This document shows positions 58,523-64,000 of a stretch of 64,000 nt of DNA, one piece after another. The number at the start of each line of letters is the position of its first letter. The first letter of the stretch is position 1. Below the pieces are notes generated by a model that saw only the letters and a program-made list of their open reading frames with translations, did not search any database and was not told the origin of the DNA. Both the position numbers and the translations under genes were made by a program. The DNA comes from Phaeotremella fagi (Eukaryota; Basidiomycota; Tremellomycetes; Tremellales; Phaeotremellaceae), in NCBI GenBank assembly GCA_001599715.1, contig BCHU01000015.1, forward strand, positions 1 through 64,000, given 5' to 3'.

Positions 58523-59245
58523 GTTGTTAGATTAGATCGGGATTGCGATTGTGTTGTTGTGGACAAGTGGGGAAAAAAGTAGTCGAGAGATGGATAACTA
58601 TCAGATATAAGTCTTGGATTGGAAGCTCGTTTAAGGTGCAGCATGCGACAAACCCAACAATTCATTCGGACTAGACACACCGACAAAGATGGATATTATA
58701 GGGGGAAAACAATGGAGTTGGTGGGGATCGTGGAGTTTTCAAGGTGGATTCCACGGCTTGTATCGGCAGCAGCCTTAAACGCGTACTAGCTTGGCAGCTT
58801 GCTTTGGAAATTGAATCGCTTTCTATCTCCCTCCGTCCACAAATTGTGTGGAGGTGAAATGAATCACGCACGTCATAGCACAAGGCTATCGGAAGTGATT
58901 TAATCATAAAATCGGCACCGTTGGCGTGGCGCTGCGAGACTTTGAGTTTAATCAAAAGGTAAATTGGAAAGTGCGTATACCAGCTGTCACTTTAACAAGT
59001 CATCTGACCATTCTATTATTGCGAACTCGGATTGGATCCCGACTAAAATATGCAAATCATCATCCTAAGAACGCCAAAACCCCCATCAACTCCATGAAGA
59101 AGTGAAGTCTTCAGTCACGGCCCCATGGGCAAACACTGTCCTCATCAATCATATATAGGGACTAGTGAACGGGGCATAATGAACTGTTGTTCGCTCCCAC
59201 GAATTCTCAAACTCTTACCAACGAAATATAACATTACGTCTCAAC
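58523..59245. other. Divergent promoter region, 723 bp
   Basis: Between the transaldolase-like and sugar porter genes. It has a TATATA element at 59151, about 95 bases before the porter start, and CGG words (TCGGACTA near 58666, TCGGATTGG near 59017). No coding frame is supported. Confidence 0.5.
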
Positions 59246-61197
59246 ATGACTTTCCGAGACGACTGGAAACAGGCAACTCCCTTCTTATGCTTCTGTGTCG
59301 CTACTTTTGCATGTGGTGATTTGATTTTTGGAACGTCAGTGTCTCTTTGGGCATTAACACTATATTGATTACTAACTTTGCCTCCAGTGATACTTCCATT
59401 TTCGGTTCCCTTCAAGCTCTCCCATCATGGCTGAATACATTCGGTACACTTCAAGCAGATGGTGTAACCAGAGCTACATCAACTTACCAAAAAGCTATCA
59501 TGAATTCCAGTGAGTAGTTATGTCTGTCAATCGTTACGAGTCCTGATCCACCCAACTTTAGTCGTTTTCGTTGGTCGTCTTGCCGGTTGCAGTACCTTTG
59601 AACCAGTTGTCATGAGAACTGGCTACAAAAAACTTCTTTGGGGTGTTGCTATTTTACAGATCGTCGCTGTTGTTGGTAAGTACAAAAGTTGATATCCTAA
59701 AATTATGGCACTGACCTACCCTTTAGTCGAACTGACGGCTACAACATGGGAGGTCTTCACTATCGGTCGTGTCATTGCCTATATGGCAGTCGGATACATT
59801 GAAAATTTAGTCCCATCTTATTCGGCCGAAGTCTCTCCCGCTGCTCTAAGAGGTTTCTGCGCAGGGCTTCTCACACCATGTATCACCATGTCTTCAGTCT
59901 GGGGTGCTGGTATGTGTCAAGCCTATGCAACGGAGACAGGAAAGATCGGATGGATGGTACCTATTGGTGTTCAAGCTATTCCAGCTGCGATGCTATTGGT
60001 CTTGATCCCTTTCACAGTCGAGTCACCACGCTGGTTGATTCAACATGGAAGGAAGGAGGAGGCTGTGAAAGCTTTACAACGACTTCGTAGAAAGGAAGAC
60101 ACACTCAACGGTAGATGTGTTGCTGAGGTTGAAGCGTTCGAAGCTGCTATCAATTATGATAAAGAAATGAACACCGGTCGATGGAGAGATATCTTCAAGG
60201 GAACATACTTACGAAGAGCTTTGATCTCGGCTGCATGTTTCTGGTTCTACCAGACTACAGGTAACAGTTTCTACAACGCGTAAGTGTTGGATCCTGGCAG
60301 AATAACTTCCACTCACACCATTACAGCTACGGTCCAACCTTCTTCACTCAAATTGGCCTCGGTGCCAAGTCATTCACCTACGCAACCGTCGTTCAATTGG
60401 TCGGTGCTATTGGATCCTTTATGGCTATCATGGTAACAGATTACACTGGTCGAAGACCATTAATCATCTTTGGTGCTACTTTGTTGATACTCTGGGATTG
60501 TTTGATTGCCGGTCTTGGAAGTATCCCCACTAGAACCGATACTCTCAACAACGCTGTTGTTGCTTCATTCGTTCTAATGTTGTGGTCTGAAAAAGTATCT
60601 TGGGCAACTCATTGTTGTGAGTATTCATCTCCCTTGAAAGTACCTTAAACTGATCAATGTATTTAGACCTCATCAGTTCAGAAATTGGTGGTGCTGTCAT
60701 GAGAAAGAAGAGTGAGTCTGCTGCAATCAACGTTCGTTTGAACTTTACTGATTGCTTTAATAGTCATGATGGTTGGTACTACTGTTGATCTGTTCGCTTC
60801 TTGGCTCGTGTCCTTCACATCACCATACATTATGAACGCTCCATACGGAAGTCTTGGTGGTAAAATCGGTTACATCTTCGGAGGAATGTCCGCAATCTCT
60901 TTGGTTGTCGCCATCTTCTTTATCCCAGAACTCAAGGGTCGTTCTTTGGAGGAGGCAGACGAATTATTCGAGGTAAGTACTAGCTTATCAAGATGCAAAG
61001 AGGTATACTGACTCATCTGAAAGGTTCCAAGATGGGGTTGGGAATACGCCAAAGTCAAAACCTCAGGTGTCGGTGCCCAAATCGCCAATCTCGAAAGAGG
61101 GGATGTCGAATACGGTATCGACAAAGTTGGCGACTTGGATCAACAAGGTGATGTCGATAACAAGCACGAAGTTGCCCATATTGAGCAAAGAGCTTAA
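59246..61197 (+). CDS. Sugar porter (MFS)
   Basis: Sugar:proton symporter of about 510 residues from about nine exons. The start MTFRDDWKQATPF precedes TFACGDLIFGTDTSIFGSL. The segment 4-5 region (IGRVIAYMAVGYIENLVPSYSAEVSPAALRG) and VESPRWLIQHGRKEEA are conserved. DYTGRRPLI and PELKGRSLEEADELF complete the signature. The C-terminal tail is acidic (NLERGDVEYGIDKVGDLDQQ). This group includes lactose, maltose and quinate carriers; substrate is not predictable. It is close to the alpha-galactosidase and transaldolase, so galactoside uptake is a possible role. Divergent from the transaldolase gene. The first open stretch of track before 59246 has no ATG in frame. Confidence 0.83.
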
Positions 61198-61518
61198 AAT
61201 GTGTTTTCCTGGATGATGTTGTTGTTGTCCGGTAGATAGCAGGGACCGTAAGGCGCGTTTGGTGTATTTTCTCACTCCGTAAATTACTTTCAAAACCATA
61301 TTGCTAATTCATATCTGTTTCGGGAAGTGTGATGTAGTCGATGCATTTTAGTAACCCGTTCATGTAGATTGACTCAGATTAGTTATTGAGGAGAGAAAGG
61401 GTGCCAAATGATGTGCCATGTGCTTACTGCCTCATTGAATCCAACCGGTTAAAGACGAAGACCGTTGAACCACTAATGATTTCTACCATATCCAATATCC
61501 AATATATTTGCGTCAACC
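61198..61518. other. Intergenic region, 321 bp
   Basis: Between the sugar porter stop and the tandem GFA gene start. Holds the porter 3' end and the promoter of the next gene; CCAATATCC appears twice in succession at about 61493-61505. No gene seen. Confidence 0.45.
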
Positions 61519-62615
61519 ATGCCTGAATCACCAACGACAAAAAAGTACCACCTCTCCTGTCATTGCCAGAAACATCTTCTCGAGATGGTAATTCCTCTCC
61601 CTGAAGTACTTCCAGAACACGGAACACCATTCACCAACAACGGAGTATGTGATTGTTCGCATTGTATCAAGCGTCGAATCATTTGGTTTTTTGTCCCTCA
61701 ATCGTCGATCAAAGTAATCAGAGGAGGTGGATTGGACGGCGTTGAGTTGAAAGCGTATAGGTTCGGTGCGAAATCATTCGATCACAAAGTAGGTGACATT
61801 GATTTCATTTCAATAGTGGTGATCCAACTTGAGAAATTAGTTTTGTGATACATGCGGAACATTAGTTGCTGGAACTGGTGCAGATGAGAATGGTGAGACT
61901 GCTATCAATGTAGGTCATGTTCTAGAGTTTTAGATGAAGTTTTAATAAGTATAGCTTCGAACGATTCGTAACCAAGAACATGATCTTTTCAAACTTCCCA
62001 TGACGAAATATTCTGGTGTAAATCGACCTCCACCATATGTTCTCCCGACCATTCCTGAAGGGGCAGAAAAGTATCTCAAAGAAAGAGCTAAACATTACGA
62101 TTTCGAGACGAAGATATACACTGGTTCATGTCATTGTCAGAAAATCATTTTCGCGTTTGTCAGTGAACCTTTGGAAACTGTTCGAGTAAATGATTGTGCT
62201 TGTTCAATCTGTCGGGGTGTGAGTGAATCAAATTGAACATTGCATCATGGCTGACTTGGTAAACTAGAACGGGGTCTTATGGACATACCCAGGTCGATAC
62301 GATATATATTTCAACACTCATCCAATAAATCCCTACACTCCAGATGAATCGTTGATAACCAGATATTCATTTGGGGCGAAAAACAATTCACACGTCTTCT
62401 GTAAAGAATGTGGTTGTCAAGTCTTTGAAGCTGTTGAGAACAGAGAAGATGGATTTGGAGGTTGGAAAGAAGAACGTGGATTTGGAATCAACGTGGCCTT
62501 GATCAATGGGATGGAGGAGCATTTGGTTGATGGATATGGCGAGACTTTCCTCAGTGGGTTAGAGAAATCGAACAGAGGAAAGGAAAAGGAACCGCTGTAT
62601 GAAATCAGGCTATGA
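61519..62615 (+). CDS. Tandem GFA/CENP-V domain protein
   Basis: About 310 residues with two copies of the zinc-binding GFA (glutathione-dependent formaldehyde-activating, CENP-V) fold, from four exons. Domain 1: LSCHCQKHLLE, CDCSHCIKRR and, after an intron, FCDTCGTLVAG. Domain 2: GSCHCQKIIF, CACSICRG and FCKECGCQVFE. Each has the CXC, CX2C, CX2C zinc-ligand set. A short linker (NRPPPYVLPTIPEGAEKYLK) joins them. Introns at 61789, 61911 and 62218 keep the frame. The family name comes from a bacterial formaldehyde-related protein, but function is not established; it is probably cytosolic. Two domains in one chain suggest duplication and fusion, since single-domain members are common. Confidence 0.83.
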
Positions 62616-62796
62616 TGGTGCGGGCAGACAGAGATACAGTAAACGGTCAGTCCGCAAATGGTACCTTGTGGTTCCAGAGTCATGGGTATCAGTTGTAGTA
62701 CTAGGTGTGGGGTTGATGGGATTCTTGGTATGTAAGTACTGTACTTGTAGGATATTACTCTGTACATGAAAGACAAACAACGTGGAAAAATAATCA

Positions 62797-62898
62797 AATG
62801 CCGCAAATTTCCGTATGACACTCGAGGTTACGTTTTTCGAGGATGGTAGTCGAAGTTCGTCGCGAACCTCGAATTTTCACACGGAGAATTGCGGCATT
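62797..62898. repeat. Imperfect inverted repeat, 33-base arms
   Basis: Left arm 62797-62829 and right arm 62865-62898 are reverse complements with several mismatches; both outer ends read AATGCCGCAA (right arm on the minus strand) and both inner ends CGAGGTT. The 35-base spacer is unrelated. The structure could be a miniature transposon remnant, a strong hairpin, or a terminator-like element. Confidence 0.7.
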
Positions 62899-62954
62899 AG
62901 ACGTTCTTTTTGACCCACCTTGCTACAAAGGTCACACGGAGAATTGCGGGATTA
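62878..62954 (+). repeat. Direct repeat CACACGGAGAATTGCGG
   Basis: The right-arm end of the inverted repeat at 62878-62899 occurs again at 62933-62954 with one mismatch in 22 bases (CACACGGAGAATTGCGG then C or G, then ATTA). The 55-base offset indicates a partial duplication of the element. Confidence 0.7.
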
Positions 62955-63056
62955 TAGTTTTTGATTACTTCTGATTGAGCTCTTCTGAATAGGAACGAGA
63001 GCACCTCATGGATAGAGAGAGTCTTTATCGTATCGTGGTGGGCCAATCTAGCCCAT

Positions 63057-63128
63057 AAACTCCTCTCGTCCTCCTCTATCTTTGGCTAGATCTGCTTTCA
63101 AACTCCTCTCGTCCGCCTCTATCTCTGG
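63057..63128 (+). repeat. 29-base direct repeat pair
   Basis: AAACTCCTCTCGTCC at 63057 and again at 63100 continues for 29 bases in both copies (63057-63085 and 63100-63128) with two differences. The copies are 43 bases apart. Not coding. Confidence 0.7.
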
Positions 63129-63515
63129 TTACAATTCAAATTGTTTCCAAACAAGGGTCGAGGTGCCAAAAGGAAAAGAACCGGGGCAAAATTTGAATGT
63201 GGCGTCAGGTTAGTACCAGAAATAAACCTGAATGACATAAGAGCACAGAGGTATCTACTTGCCCGGAACTGTCACGGCGTTGTGGAGAGCAGCTGATAAG
63301 AGATTCAGAGTAAAGAATCCCATATTGCTGGTATCATTTCCGAATGTTAAGCGATTAGGGTGATTAACTTGTGGATCGATTGGTCCTTCCAATGATTGAA
63401 CATCATAACTTTACTCTGTTTTTGTAGAACCACGATTTAGATAAAGATCTACATATCCTAGGAGTCAATTTTAATTCTTATCTCCAAGCAACAATTATCT
63501 TTGAACAGGTGACAT

Positions 63516-63535
63516 CCAATTGGGCGTCTATATAA
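63516..63535 (+). promoter_or_regulatory. CCAAT palindrome and TATA box
   Basis: CCAATTGG (63516-63523) is followed by TATATAA (63529-63535), about 90 bases upstream of the partial permease start. A normal promoter layout for a fungal gene. Confidence 0.5.
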
Positions 63536-63623
63536 GAGGACTGTTAGTTACATCAGATATAAGACGAACACCAAAAGCTCTTGAACTGTGATTCACTAAG
63601 CTACAACAAGTAACATAATAAAC

Positions 63624-64000
63624 ATGTCGGTGAGTACAGCACCAACTACGAATTCCACAAAAGGTGAGCTAACTCAAGACTAGGACGAAAAAATCCAATC
63701 ACCTAACACCTCGATTCATCCAGTTCAAGATTCAGAACAAGGAAAGCCAGAAACCGAAGGTGCATACATCGATCCAAAAGTCGAAGCACGTTTAGTCAGG
63801 AAATTCGATGTCTACCTCATCAGTATCTTGGGTGTAAGTGTCTACTATTCAGACACGACAAAAAGCTAAATAATTTTCTAGATCCTCTACTTGCTGTCCT
63901 TCCTCGACAGAGGTAACATTGGTAACGCCAACATCGCCGTTCCATCGATGAGCACGTCGTTGGGTTTAGTGGATAACCAATACGGAGCAGCAGTCTCAGT
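63624..64000 (+). CDS. MFS anion:cation symporter, partial (cut by window end)
   Basis: 5' part of an ACS-family transporter. Exon 1 encodes only Met-Ser (ATG TCG) before a GTGAGT donor at 63630. Exon 2 reads DEKIQSPNTSIHPVQDSEQG and continues to VRKFDVYLISILG. After a further intron, ILYLLSFLDRGNIGNANIAV is the first membrane segment, with the family signature DRxNxGNAN. It is the same family as the permease at 49.6-51.4 kb. The product is a plasma-membrane carboxylate or vitamin permease; the rest lies outside the window. Confidence 0.8.

Larger units (their letters stand above)
62616..63623. other. Intergenic region with repeats, 1,008 bp
   Basis: No gene. Contains an inverted-repeat element at 62797-62898, a third copy of its arm end at 62933, a 29-base direct repeat at 63057 and 63100, and promoter elements for the last gene (CCAATTGG at 63516, TATATAA at 63529). 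Nothing else recognisable. Confidence 0.6.

Noticed and set aside
62616..63200. CRISPR-like array from the short repeats
   Set aside because: Only two or three copies, unequal spacing, and the genome is eukaryotic.
1..64000. tRNA or rRNA genes and intact transposons
   Set aside because: No cloverleaf-like promoter boxes, rRNA segments, integrase or transposase motifs were recognised by eye; a dedicated scan could still find a tRNA.

Overview
The window is the end of a fungal chromosome. It opens with C-rich telomere repeats (CnTAA, complement TTAGGGGG-like). The genes carry many short introns (often 34-70 nt) with GTNNGY donors, CTRAY-like branch sites and AG acceptors. The telomere type, intron density and gene content (many Zn2Cys6 regulators, major-facilitator (MFS) transporters, an inositol transporter and inositol oxygenase) point to a basidiomycete yeast of the Tremellales (Cryptococcus/Kwoniella type). 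This assignment is inferred from sequence features only. I assemble 30 protein genes, the last cut by the window edge, and see no rRNA, tRNA, CRISPR array or intact transposon.

Layout. 1-746: telomere and degenerate subtelomeric sequence. 0.7-12 kb: a Zn2Cys6 regulator, two related sugar porters, a glycerophosphodiester phosphodiesterase-like enzyme, a type-B carboxylesterase and a glycine-rich secreted protein. 12.5-30 kb: a regulator with two zinc clusters, a DHA1 drug antiporter, a second type-B carboxylesterase, a regulator without a zinc cluster, an aldo-keto reductase, an ABCC transporter and an FHS-type permease; this block looks like uptake, hydrolysis and detoxification. 30-35 kb: a coiled-coil protein, an intronless HAD phosphatase of bacterial type and a Zn2Cys6 regulator. 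35.5-51 kb: flavocytochrome b2, an HSD10-like dehydrogenase, a sugar-isomerase-like TIM barrel, a myo-inositol transporter, a PhyH dioxygenase, myo-inositol oxygenase, a divergent Zn2Cys6 regulator and an anion permease. 51.7-64 kb: an intronless GH36 alpha-galactosidase, a regulator combining two C2H2 fingers with a zinc cluster, a transaldolase, a sugar porter, a tandem GFA/CENP-V protein, an inverted-repeat element and the start of another permease.

The most coherent functional unit is at about 38-51 kb, possibly to 58 kb. It contains an inositol transporter, an inositol oxygenase with all its iron ligands, a candidate regulator divergent from that oxygenase, an IolE/IolI-like TIM barrel, two dehydrogenases, an alpha-galactosidase that could release inositol or galactose from plant galactosides, and a transaldolase. 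I propose it as a subtelomeric cluster for using inositol and galactosyl-inositol. The individual enzymes are well supported; that they act together is inference.

Exon joins were made by eye from splice signals and reading frame. Gene ends are coding starts and stops; untranslated regions are not estimated. Several long reading frames here begin at TTG, so starts were checked for ATG.
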